The translations under genes were made by a program, and so were the position numbers. Positions 31,607-39,414 of a stretch of 49,417 bases of DNA are shown one piece after another. The DNA is from an uncultured Prevotellaceae bacterium. GTDB lineage: Bacteria; Bacteroidota; Bacteroidia; Bacteroidales; Muribaculaceae. The notes under the pieces were generated by a model. The model was not told the origin of the DNA. It saw only the letters and a program-made list of their open reading frames with translations, and did not search any database. The stretch lies in contig CALGGO010000115.1 of NCBI GenBank assembly GCA_937916085.1, positions 1 to 49,417 on the forward strand, given 5' to 3'. How positions within the stretch are numbered: position 1 is the stretch's first letter; every line of letters begins with the position of its first letter.

Positions 31607-32209
31607 ATGAGACACATTCTTTTATTATTCGTTTTGACTTTTGGCTTCTCCTGTTTTGCTCAGGAGGTGGATTCCACTGACTATTTCGACCCAGAGGACG
31701 TGTTTGTGGTCAGTGAAGATGTTGAGGAGGCTAACCGCTTGGCAACATGCCAGATAGTGGCGGGCGAGTGGCAGTATGACAAGCCCTATGTTCATGCCGA
31801 CGGCGCCTCGGTGATGGGGAAGCTAGGCAAACCCATCGCCAAGAGCAAAATCAAGAAGAACCTCGACAAGGCCTATAAGAAGATGAAAATCAACAAGCGG
31901 TGGAGCTCTATGACGCTCAGCGATGACGGCGAGTGGACGATGAAGGTGCTGGGGCTCTCCTTTGGCGGCAGTTATACCTACGACCCCGAGCAACAGCAGC
32001 TCACGCTGCGCTGGCACGGCATCCCGCTCAAGTCGCACACCCACCGCGACGGCAAGAAACTCTATATCGCTTTCGACATGGACCGCTTGCTGGTAGTGCT
32101 GAGCTTCATGAGCGGCATCAGCAGCAGCGAGACGCTGAAGTCGCTGTCGTTCCTAAGCCAGAACTTCCGCAACGTGACAGTAGGCTTTGAGATGAAAGCA
32201 TTTAAATAA
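31607..32209 (+). CDS. Secreted DUF4923-like protein
   Basis: 200 residues from the ATG at 31607, chosen for the signal peptide (MRHILLLFVLTFGFSCFAQ). After an acidic N-terminal stretch, 'LATCQIVAGEWQYDKPYVHA' opens a lipocalin-like domain, followed by a helical KSKIKKNLDKAYKKMKIN insertion, 'SSMTLSDDGEWTMKVLG', and strands 'YTYDPEQQQLTLRWHGIPLK'. This resembles the Bacteroidetes DUF4923 family, which is uncharacterised and probably periplasmic. A -7 box lies six bases before the start. A longer reading from 31532 or 31559 is possible but would bury the signal sequence. Confidence 0.7.
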   Translation: MRHILLLFVLTFGFSCFAQEVDSTDYFDPEDVFVVSEDVEEANRLATCQIVAGEWQYDKPYVHADGASVMGKLGKPIAKSKIKKNLDKAYKKMKINKRWSSMTLSDDGEWTMKVLGLSFGGSYTYDPEQQQLTLRWHGIPLKSHTHRDGKKLYIAFDMDRLLVVLSFMSGISSSETLKSLSFLSQNFRNVTVGFEMKAFK

Positions 32210-32242
32210 TGCATAATTCATAAAGCACAATGCACAATTAGT
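32208..32242. repeat. Heptad array AATGCAT x5
   Basis: Five AATGCAC/AATTCAT-type heptads start within the stop codon of the preceding gene. Confidence 0.8.
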
Positions 32243-32248
32243 CTGCGC

Positions 32249-32280
32249 CTTGCTAATGTCAAAACTATTGTGTACCTTTG
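32249..32280 (+). promoter_or_regulatory. Promoter of the glycosyltransferase gene
   Basis: TACCTTTG (32273-32280) with CTTG 20 bases upstream. Leader about 40 bases. Confidence 0.6.
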
Positions 32281-32325
32281 TGGCGATTTTTGTGAAACTA
32301 TTGCAATTATAGTACACGCGAGGTT

Positions 32326-33510
32326 ATGTTTTTTTCGCTTGAAATACACTATATTATATGGTTGCTGCTGGGGATGGCGTTGTTGCTGTCGCTGGTGTGG
32401 GTGGTGTGGTATAACCGCCGCAGCATGAGGCTATTGAAGTTTATGAAGGTGGAAGAGCGCACCCGTCGCTACCTTTTCCCTGAGGACCTGCCGTCGGTGT
32501 CGATACTGGTGTTTGCCAACGATGACGAGACGTGGCTCAACAAGTTCTTGCCCACGCTGATGCAGCAGAAATATCCTTCGGCCTTTGAGGTGATAGTGCT
32601 TGATGACGCGTCGGTCGATGGCACTAAGGACCTCGTTGGCGAGATGATGGCCTATTACGACCACCTGAAGATTGTGACCGTGCCCGACCAGACCCGCGCT
32701 CTCTCTCGCAAGAAACTCGCGGTAATGCTGGGCATCAAGGCTGCTCAGCATGATGTTGTGCTCACTACCAACGCCAACTGCCAAGTGCATAGCGACCGCT
32801 GGCTCATGGCGATGATGCGCAACTTCGGTCCAGGCGTGGATGTGGTGCTCGGGTATTCGCATTTTGCTCACAAAGAAGACAATAGGTTAGGAAAGACCTA
32901 CCGCATCTTTGACGATATGGTGACCTCAATGCAATGGCTGGTTAGCGCTATTAACGGCAAGCCTTACCGTGGCACTAGCGACAACCTCGCCTACCGCAAA
33001 GAGCTGTTCTACAAGAACAAAGGCTTCTCTAATTCGTTAGACATAAAGTGGGGCGATGACGACATCTTCGTCAGCGAGATTGCCACTGCGCAGAACACTC
33101 GCTTGGAGATTCTGCCAGCGAGCTTCATGACAGCGCACTATGATGACCTGCCTCACGCTTTCAGCACTCTGAAATCGCGCCGTGACTTCACCTCGCATTT
33201 TGTGAAGTATAAGTCGCAGTTCCGCACTCAGGCGTTCATGTCGCTGCTTTATTACCTGAGGTTGGCGGCTATTGCTGGGGCTGTTGCTTTAGCTTATACC
33301 AACATAGCAGTTATCGTTATGGCTGCGTTGATATTGCTGATTACTTGGCTGCCATCGATGCTCGTCACGTTCCGCAACTGCTACCTGCTTCACCTGCCGC
33401 TGCTGTTTTTCTCTACCCCAGTGATGGTGCTGGTGCGACCCTTTGTGAACAGCTACTACAAGATTAAAGGACTGTTTACCCGCAAGAACAACTACACGTC
33501 AATCATGTGA
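32326..33510 (+). CDS. GT2-family membrane glycosyltransferase with degenerate DXD
   Basis: 394 residues. One N-terminal helix (about 8-27), a GT-A domain (about 58-290), and two to three C-terminal helices (about 308-365). 'VIVLDDASVDGTKDLV' is the nucleotide-sugar motif, and 'KWGDDDIFVSEIATAQNT' the acceptor/catalytic aspartate block. Where the family has T-D-A-D-C for metal binding, this protein has 'TTNANCQ', and the usual GRNLAYRK is 'TSDNLAYRK'. It may still be active without a metal-binding DXD, or have lost activity. Acceptor unknown; the acyltransferase downstream suggests surface-glycan modification. Confidence 0.85.
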   Translation: MFFSLEIHYIIWLLLGMALLLSLVWVVWYNRRSMRLLKFMKVEERTRRYLFPEDLPSVSILVFANDDETWLNKFLPTLMQQKYPSAFEVIVLDDASVDGTKDLVGEMMAYYDHLKIVTVPDQTRALSRKKLAVMLGIKAAQHDVVLTTNANCQVHSDRWLMAMMRNFGPGVDVVLGYSHFAHKEDNRLGKTYRIFDDMVTSMQWLVSAINGKPYRGTSDNLAYRKELFYKNKGFSNSLDIKWGDDDIFVSEIATAQNTRLEILPASFMTAHYDDLPHAFSTLKSRRDFTSHFVKYKSQFRTQAFMSLLYYLRLAAIAGAVALAYTNIAVIVMAALILLITWLPSMLVTFRNCYLLHLPLLFFSTPVMVLVRPFVNSYYKIKGLFTRKNNYTSIM

Positions 33511-33516
33511 ATTTTT

Positions 33517-33668
33517 AGTTCATAGTTCATAGTTCACAGTTCACAGTTCACAGTTCACAGTTCACAGTTCACAGTTCATAGTTCACAGTTCATAGTTCAC
33601 AGTTCATAGTTCATAGTTCACAGTTCATAGTTCACAGTTTTTGTTCCACTATTCCACTATTCCACTAT
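33517..33668. repeat. Nearly pure AGTTCAY heptads x17, then TCCACTAT x3
   Basis: Seventeen 7-bp units with a single variable base (AGTTCAC or AGTTCAT) span 33517-33635 exactly, starting 7 bases after the glycosyltransferase stop. Three perfect TCCACTAT octads (33645-33668) end 4 bases before the next ATG. The whole gap is repeats. Confidence 0.97.
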
Positions 33669-33672
33669 TCTC

Positions 33673-34671
33673 ATGATTAAGACTCTCAACTCCTGGCGAG
33701 GCATTTTTGTTATTTGCATTGTGTGTTTTCACTTTGCGATGCACGCTTTTGACCAGATGACCTACGCTGGAGTGACGTTCTTTTTTATGCTTAGCGGTTT
33801 TCTTGTCGCCTACAAGCGCAATAGCATCGACACCTGCAAGCACTTCTATTGGCGAAGGGTGAAGCGCATTTTTCCCTTGCACTGGATAGTGCTTGCGGCA
33901 ATGATACTGCTTGATGTGGCGTGTATGCACAAGTTCCATTATGGCTGGGATTTGCCGCTCCATGTGCTGTTGCTGCAATCGTGGGTGCCCAATGAGGCAG
34001 TTTTTTATAACTACAGCATTCATTCCTGGTTCTTGAGTTCGCTGATGTTTTGCATTATCGTTACTCCATTACTGTTAAAGTTCTTCAACAGGGTGGGTTT
34101 GAAAGTGGCATGGACTGTGGTGATAGTCGCTTGTGCGGCAGTAGCTTTCATAGCTCTCGTTACCGATGAGCATTGGCACAGCTACCTGTATGTGTGTCCT
34201 GCCATCCGCTTGGCAGATTATGCGTTGGGAATAATGCTTGGCGCTACGCTGAGAGAGCGTGCCGTGCCTAAGATTTCTATGGTTCATGCCACCGTGAGCG
34301 AGATAGTGCCGCTCGTGGTGCTTGCCGCTTTGATCTTGCTCCATGCCAGCGGCAATGCTGTTGCCCGACAGTTGGAGATTTCATCCCTGTGGTGGCTGCC
34401 CGTGTCAATGCTGATAGTGATGTGCGCCATTCTCAACACGCAAGAAGGCGCGGTGGGTGAGTTCTTGTGTATTAAGCCTCTGTTGTGGCTCGGAGGCATC
34501 AGCTTTGAGGTGTATCTGTTACAGAAGTTTGTCAATAATGCGTTCTGCTATCTTGTCGCTCCGCTTTTTGGCCATTTCGGCATTTTCATTTACGACTACA
34601 GTTTCGCCTGCACTCTGCCACTATTGCTCTTCACAGCATGGGTGGTGAACAGGCTGCTGCGAAGGGTATAA
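33673..34671 (+). CDS. Acyltransferase-3 (OafA-like) membrane protein
   Basis: 332 residues, about ten membrane helices. The N-terminal 'SWRGIFVICIVCFHFAMH' carries the conserved Arg and His, followed by 'FFFMLSGFLVAYKRN' and 'YWRRVKRIFPLHW', the acyltransferase-3 signature. These enzymes O-acetylate or otherwise acylate surface sugars at the membrane. No SGNH domain is fused. The partner glycosyltransferase upstream is separated only by repeats, and no promoter is visible, so co-transcription is likely. Function in O-antigen, exopolysaccharide or secreted glycan is open. Confidence 0.88.
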   Translation: MIKTLNSWRGIFVICIVCFHFAMHAFDQMTYAGVTFFFMLSGFLVAYKRNSIDTCKHFYWRRVKRIFPLHWIVLAAMILLDVACMHKFHYGWDLPLHVLLLQSWVPNEAVFYNYSIHSWFLSSLMFCIIVTPLLLKFFNRVGLKVAWTVVIVACAAVAFIALVTDEHWHSYLYVCPAIRLADYALGIMLGATLRERAVPKISMVHATVSEIVPLVVLAALILLHASGNAVARQLEISSLWWLPVSMLIVMCAILNTQEGAVGEFLCIKPLLWLGGISFEVYLLQKFVNNAFCYLVAPLFGHFGIFIYDYSFACTLPLLLFTAWVVNRLLRRV

Positions 34672-34749
34672 ATGCTCAAAATACCGTAAAAATGCGATTA
34701 ATCGAGAGCTGCGTCACGCTTGCTTGAACATTGCCGAGCATGAGCATTT
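34670..34749 (+). terminator. Long-loop hairpin after the acyltransferase-3 gene
   Basis: AAATGCTCA (34670-34678, overlapping the stop codon) pairs with TGAGCATTT (34741-34749). The 62-base loop contains the palindrome CGATTAATCG. Weak as a terminator; no T-run beyond TTTA. Confidence 0.3.
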
Positions 34750-34798
34750 TATTCAAAAATTGCAATAAGAGTGCAAAAAATGCGTTATTATAAGGTAA

Positions 34799-35542
34799 AT
34801 GAGAATTCACAACTTGCGACATATTGCTTTTTTTGCTCTGCTACTGATGTGCTTAACTGCTGTGGCTCAGGATAATGACAAAATCTTGAACCGCCAGTAT
34901 GCCGACATGAAGCGCATCCACTATGGTTTCTCGGTGGGCTGTAATTTCCAGGACTTGCTTATTACCAACAATGGATATGTGAGCGAGGACGGTGAGTCAT
35001 GGTTTGCCGACATCCCCAACCATTCGCCGGGTTTTTGCGTGAATGTGCTTGCCGACGTGCGCTTGGGTGAGCATTTTAACCTGAGGTTTTCGCCAGGCAT
35101 GTACTTCGGCAATAAAGTGGTCAAATATTTCAATGCCACCCCTCCCGAGGATGCTCTGGAGCCAACCATTTTCAAGCAGAGTCAGAACGTGAAGGCGACC
35201 TACATCGTGGCGCCAATCGACTTGAAGATTTCGTCGAAGCGTTATCACAACATCCGCCCTTATTTCACCACTGGTGTCACTGGTCTCTACGACTTGAGCA
35301 AGGAGCGCCCTGAGCAGCTGCGACTCAAGGACTTTGACGTGATGCTCACGGTGGGCATGGGTTGCGACATCTACCTGCCGTTCTTCAAGTTGTGTCCCGA
35401 GGTGAAGTTTTGTTTCGGTCTGAGAAATCTGCTTGAGACTAACCGCCCCGACCTGCAAGACAACCCCGCCATGGAGGTGTTCACCAAGAGCGTGAGCAAG
35501 ATAAAGAACAATATGGTGGTTGTGACGTTTTATTTTGAATAA
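34799..35542 (+). CDS. porT: Type IX secretion protein PorT
   Basis: 247 residues, close to the ~243 of Porphyromonas PorT. Signal peptide to about residue 24 (LTAVAQ), then 'IHYGFSVGCNFQDLLITNNG', a short eight-strand barrel pattern ('YIVAPIDLKISSKRYHNIRP' and 'PYFTTGVTGLYDLSKE'), and an aromatic C terminus (VVVTFYFE). PorT is an outer-membrane component needed for secretion of C-terminal-domain cargo. It precedes porP and gldKLMN on the same strand, which supports the call over a generic barrel. Confidence 0.85.
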   Translation: MRIHNLRHIAFFALLLMCLTAVAQDNDKILNRQYADMKRIHYGFSVGCNFQDLLITNNGYVSEDGESWFADIPNHSPGFCVNVLADVRLGEHFNLRFSPGMYFGNKVVKYFNATPPEDALEPTIFKQSQNVKATYIVAPIDLKISSKRYHNIRPYFTTGVTGLYDLSKERPEQLRLKDFDVMLTVGMGCDIYLPFFKLCPEVKFCFGLRNLLETNRPDLQDNPAMEVFTKSVSKIKNNMVVVTFYFE

Positions 35543-35551
35543 CAATTGTTA

Positions 35552-35670
35552 TGAGGTGAGAGGATAGAGGACAAAGGACAAAGTACTAAGTACAAAGGAC
35601 TGAGGACAAAGTACAAAGGATAACCGATAATCGATCCCCGATCCCCGATCTTCGATAAACGATAAACGAA
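35552..35670. repeat. Word-changing heptad array x17 before porP
   Basis: Seventeen 7-bp units from 35552 to 35670 keep an exact register while the word changes from AAAGGAC/AAAGTAC to CCCCGAT to AAACGAT. The array ends 2 bases before the porP ATG, so it fills essentially all of the porT-porP gap. Confidence 0.92.
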
Positions 35671-35672
35671 CA

Positions 35673-36653
35673 ATGCTACGATATATAAAGACATTGCTTT
35701 TCTCGGTTGCGATGCTGCTTGCCGCCAACGGTTTCCAGGCGGCGGCGCAGATCGACGCGCAGCTCACCCAATACTGGGCACTGCCGTCGTATTACAACCC
35801 CAGCTCGATAGGCAATGTCGATTACATTCACATCACTGCCGGCAGCAAGCTGCAGTGGATAGGTGTGAAGCATGCCCCGATGGATTTCATGGCACTTGCC
35901 GACATGCCGTTTAAATTTCTCGGCAAGCGTTGGGCTACAGGCCTGGTGGCTCAACAGGAGAACGTGGGACTTTTCAGCTCGCAAACCGTTGCTGCCCAAA
36001 TCGCTTGGAAGAAAAAAATGATGGGTGGCTGGCTCAGCGTGGGCGCACAAGTGGGACTTATAAACCAAACTTTCAAGGGCGATAGTATCAGAATGCCAGA
36101 GAACGATAATTACCACACCAGTGCCGACGACGCCATCCCCAAAGGAGTGGTCAACGGCAAGGCGCTCGATGTGGCGGCTGGCGTGACATTTACCCACAAG
36201 TGGTTCTGGGTGGCCCTGTCGGGCACTCACCTCACCGCTCCCACCATCAATATGAAAGCTGGCGAAAATGAGGAAGATTTGTATCAGTTCGAGACCGGCC
36301 GCAACTTTTATTTGATGGCAGGTAGCAATATTCCTATTAAAAATACGTTAATTGAAATACAGCCGTCGGTAATGGTGAAGACCGACTTGAAGTTTTGGCA
36401 ATACGAGGCTACAGCCCGTTTTCGCTACAACAAGTTCATCTCGGCGGGTGTCGCCTATAGGCACAAAGATGCCGTGAGTGCTATGATTGGAGTGGAGTTG
36501 AAGAATTTCTTTGTAGGCTATGCCTATGACTTCCCCATCTCGGCGATGAACAAGGCCACTCACGGCAGTCATGAGCTGTTCTTGAACTATAACGTGAAGC
36601 TCAACATGGGCGAGGTAAACAAGAACAAGCACAAGAGCATTCGCATCATGTGA
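35673..36653 (+). CDS. porP: Type IX secretion membrane protein PorP/SprF
   Basis: 326 residues. Signal peptide (to about AQIDA), then the family start 'QYWALPSYYNPSSIGNVDYI', barrel strands through 'KKMMGGWLSVGAQVGLIN', and 'FFVGYAYDFPISAMNKATHG' followed by a short C-terminal periplasmic tail. PorP/SprF proteins are outer-membrane barrels linked to the PorKN ring and to cargo anchoring. Adjacent to gldK, as in the P. gingivalis porPKLMN order. No promoter in the heptad-filled gap before it. Confidence 0.92.
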   Translation: MLRYIKTLLFSVAMLLAANGFQAAAQIDAQLTQYWALPSYYNPSSIGNVDYIHITAGSKLQWIGVKHAPMDFMALADMPFKFLGKRWATGLVAQQENVGLFSSQTVAAQIAWKKKMMGGWLSVGAQVGLINQTFKGDSIRMPENDNYHTSADDAIPKGVVNGKALDVAAGVTFTHKWFWVALSGTHLTAPTINMKAGENEEDLYQFETGRNFYLMAGSNIPIKNTLIEIQPSVMVKTDLKFWQYEATARFRYNKFISAGVAYRHKDAVSAMIGVELKNFFVGYAYDFPISAMNKATHGSHELFLNYNVKLNMGEVNKNKHKSIRIM

Positions 36654-36690
36654 TGCTCACGCAGTAGGCTTCGCCGACGATTAGAGGGGA

Positions 36691-36725
36691 GAGTTTAGAG
36701 ACCTCTAAACACTAAACTCTGAAAA
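36691..36725. repeat. Heptad array CTAAACT x5 before gldK
   Basis: Five 7-bp units of the GAGTTTA/CTAAACT type within the 127-base gap between porP and gldK; the remainder is AT-rich without a clear promoter. Confidence 0.75.
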
Positions 36726-36780
36726 GTGAAATTGATAAAATAGACACATTCAAAATAGATAACACATTCTATAAGTTTAT

Positions 36781-38229
36781 ATGAAAAAGTTATTGATTTT
36801 TTTCTTTACGATAGTAGTGCTGGCATCTTGCAGCGGAGTTCGTAAGTCTCTCAACAGCGGTGGCGGTGAAGTCACTGGTGTGGGAGCTGTCACTTTTAAT
36901 GAGCCCACCCCTTATGGCATGGTGCTCATCGACTGTGGCTCAATGAAAGAAGGTCCCGCGATGCGCGACTCACTGTGGGGTATCGACTCCACAGCACGTG
37001 GCGTGAGCGTGGATGCCTTCTGGATGGACGAGAACGAGGTAACCAACAGCAAATACAAGCAATTTGTGTATTGGGTTCGTGACTCGATTATCCGCGAGCG
37101 TCTTGCCGACCCTGCCTACGGAGGTAACGAGGAGTTTAAAATCGAGGAGGACAAAGAGGGTAACCCCATCAAGCCCCATCTCAACTGGAACCGCAACATT
37201 CCCTGGAAGAACCCCAGTGAGGACGAGGAGCGCGCCATTGAGAGCGTTTATCGCACTAACCCCATCACCGGCAAGAAAGAGCTTGACCCCCGTCAGATGA
37301 ACTACCGCTATGAGATATATAATCTCACCGAGGCTGCCAAGCGCCGCAACCGCTTTGACCCCACTACACGTGACTATAACACCGACCATGCTGTGCCCAC
37401 CACTAACCCTACTATTAGCAAGGACACCGCGTTTGTTGATGACGATGGCCGCATCATCCGCCAGACCATCACCCGTCCGTTACAGAGCGAGTATGACTTC
37501 GTAAACACCTATATAGTAAATATCTTCCCCGATACCACATGCTGGATCAACGATTTTGAGAACAGCTACAACGAGCCTTATGTGCGCATGTATTTCGCCA
37601 ACGGCAACTTCAACAACCACCCTGTGGTGGGAGTAAGCTGGGAGCAGGCCAACGCCTTCTGCCACTGGCGCACCGAGTTCCTCAAGAAGTCGCTGGGCAA
37701 GGAGGGAGTGTATATCGAGCCCTTCCGTCTGCCCACCGAGGCCGAGTGGGAGTATGCCGCTCGTGCTGGCAAGAACGAGAACATCTATCCTTGGGACGGC
37801 AACATACCGCTCACCGAGGACGAGGGCTGCTTCTATGCCAACTTCAAGCCCAATGAAGGCAACTATGTGCGAGACGGAAGCATCATAACGTCGCCCGTCG
37901 GGACTTATGAGCCCAATGATAACGGACTCTTTGACATGGCAGGTAATGTGAGTGAGTGGACCTCGACGAGCTACACCGAGAGCATCGACCGCATGACCAA
38001 CGACCTCAACCCCGAGTACCGCTACAACGTGGCAAAGGAAGACCCCTACAAGATGTCGCGCAAGATTGTGCGTGGCGGCTCCTGGAAAGACGTGGCCCAC
38101 AACATACGTAGTGATATCCGCATGTGGGAATACCAGAACGAGCAACGCTCCTACATTGGTTTCCGCTGCGTGAGAACCAAGGTGGGATATGTGAAGTCGA
38201 AACGCAAAAACAACTGCTGTAACGACTAA
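36781..38229 (+). CDS. gldK: Type IX secretion ring lipoprotein GldK/PorK
   Basis: 482 residues. Lipoprotein signal with VVLASC (Cys17), then a formylglycine-enzyme-like (SUMF/FGE-sulfatase) domain: 'FWMDENEVTNSKYKQFVYW' (about 79-97), 'HPVVGVSWEQANAFCHWRTE' (about 280-299), 'RLPTEAEWEYAARAG', 'DMAGNVSEWTSTS' and 'IVRGGSWKD'. In the secretion system it forms, with GldN/PorN, the periplasmic ring at the outer membrane. Length fits the family (about 450-490). It opens the K-L-M-N block; 36 bases separate it from gldL. Confidence 0.96.
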   Translation: MKKLLIFFFTIVVLASCSGVRKSLNSGGGEVTGVGAVTFNEPTPYGMVLIDCGSMKEGPAMRDSLWGIDSTARGVSVDAFWMDENEVTNSKYKQFVYWVRDSIIRERLADPAYGGNEEFKIEEDKEGNPIKPHLNWNRNIPWKNPSEDEERAIESVYRTNPITGKKELDPRQMNYRYEIYNLTEAAKRRNRFDPTTRDYNTDHAVPTTNPTISKDTAFVDDDGRIIRQTITRPLQSEYDFVNTYIVNIFPDTTCWINDFENSYNEPYVRMYFANGNFNNHPVVGVSWEQANAFCHWRTEFLKKSLGKEGVYIEPFRLPTEAEWEYAARAGKNENIYPWDGNIPLTEDEGCFYANFKPNEGNYVRDGSIITSPVGTYEPNDNGLFDMAGNVSEWTSTSYTESIDRMTNDLNPEYRYNVAKEDPYKMSRKIVRGGSWKDVAHNIRSDIRMWEYQNEQRSYIGFRCVRTKVGYVKSKRKNNCCND

Positions 38230-38265
38230 AACTTAACGACAATAACACACAAACATAGCAATAAT

Positions 38266-39399
38266 ATGGCTACTGACAAGCAAATTACAAAAATGCAGCG
38301 CAAGAGAAAAAGGCAGATGGTGACCCAGCGCTTTTTCAACTTCGCTTATAGTATCGGTGCTGCTATCGTTATCTGGGGTGCGCTGTTCAAAATCTTGCAC
38401 CTCCCTATGGGTAACTTGCTCTTGACGATAGGTATGGGTACCGAGGTCCTCATGTTTATCATCACCGCTTTTGAGCGTCCCGAGAAAGAATATCACTGGG
38501 AAGACGTGTTCCCGATTCTCGATAGTGGCGACCCAGAGGACCGTCCCGACTTCGTGGGAGGACCAGGTGGAAATATAACCATTAATGGCGACATCAGCGG
38601 TGCCGAAGGTGGAGAGATTGCCATCGCCGCCCAGTCACCCGAGCAGCAATCGCCTGGAACGGTAATCACAGTCAATGACCTGCCAAGTGACGGCGCGCCC
38701 GCTGTGGTGGCAAGTCCAGAGGTTGCCGAGGCTATTGCCACTATGAGTCAAGAAGAGGTGAAAGCCGTGATGGGTCTGCCACAAGGTCTCCAACTCACCG
38801 ACGAGGAGACTCAGTCGCTGAGCGAGAGCATCGCCCGCATGAACGCTGCCAGCGACCAACTCTCGAAGATGGCAGAGCTCACCGAGGCCACACAGCAGTA
38901 TCTGAGCCAGATGGCTACCATCAGCGAGCAGATGCAGCGCTTGGGCGAGACCACTACCGCCCTCAACGAGGTGCAGCAGCAGCTTCTCGGCAGCTATGAG
39001 GCGATAACCAGCAACAGTCAGAACATATCTCAGAACACCACTGGCTATGTAGAGCAGATGGAGGCCCTTAACCGCAACGTTACCGGCTTGAACACCATCT
39101 ACGAGATACAGCTCAAGAGCATCTCGTCGCAGCTCGACAGCATCGACCGCGTGAACAGCGGCTTGAAGGACATTCGCGACATGTATGAGAAGTCGGCAGC
39201 CGAGAGCGCACGCTATTGCGACGAGACCGAGAAGATGGCTCACTACATGAAGCAGCTCAACTCGGTATATGAGAAGATGATAAATGCTATGACGGTAAAC
39301 ATGTATCAGCCCATGCCTGGCGGCATGCCTGCTATGCCCGTCAATATGCCACAGCCCGACAACACTAACGGCACGATGGCTAACAATAATGTAGAATAA
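38266..39399 (+). CDS. gldL: Type IX secretion motor protein GldL/PorL
   Basis: 377 residues. Two membrane helices (about 24-41 and 50-67) flanking 'FKILHLPMGN'; the second has Glu60 in 'GMGTEVLMF', the conserved charged residue expected in the proton path of this motor. A long cytoplasmic part follows, with acidic and Gly-rich stretch (about 85-125) and then Gln/Ser/Thr-rich coiled coil (about 185-345), and a Met/Pro-rich tail. With GldM it converts proton-motive force into rotation that drives secretion. The cytoplasmic tail is longer than in Flavobacterium (about 215 residues in total there). Confidence 0.95.
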   Translation: MATDKQITKMQRKRKRQMVTQRFFNFAYSIGAAIVIWGALFKILHLPMGNLLLTIGMGTEVLMFIITAFERPEKEYHWEDVFPILDSGDPEDRPDFVGGPGGNITINGDISGAEGGEIAIAAQSPEQQSPGTVITVNDLPSDGAPAVVASPEVAEAIATMSQEEVKAVMGLPQGLQLTDEETQSLSESIARMNAASDQLSKMAELTEATQQYLSQMATISEQMQRLGETTTALNEVQQQLLGSYEAITSNSQNISQNTTGYVEQMEALNRNVTGLNTIYEIQLKSISSQLDSIDRVNSGLKDIRDMYEKSAAESARYCDETEKMAHYMKQLNSVYEKMINAMTVNMYQPMPGGMPAMPVNMPQPDNTNGTMANNNVE

Positions 39400-39414
39400 T
39401 ATAGTTTTTAGCAA

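Noticed and set aside
33517..33635. CRISPR array
   Set aside because: The 7-bp units are contiguous without unique spacers and no cas gene is in the window.
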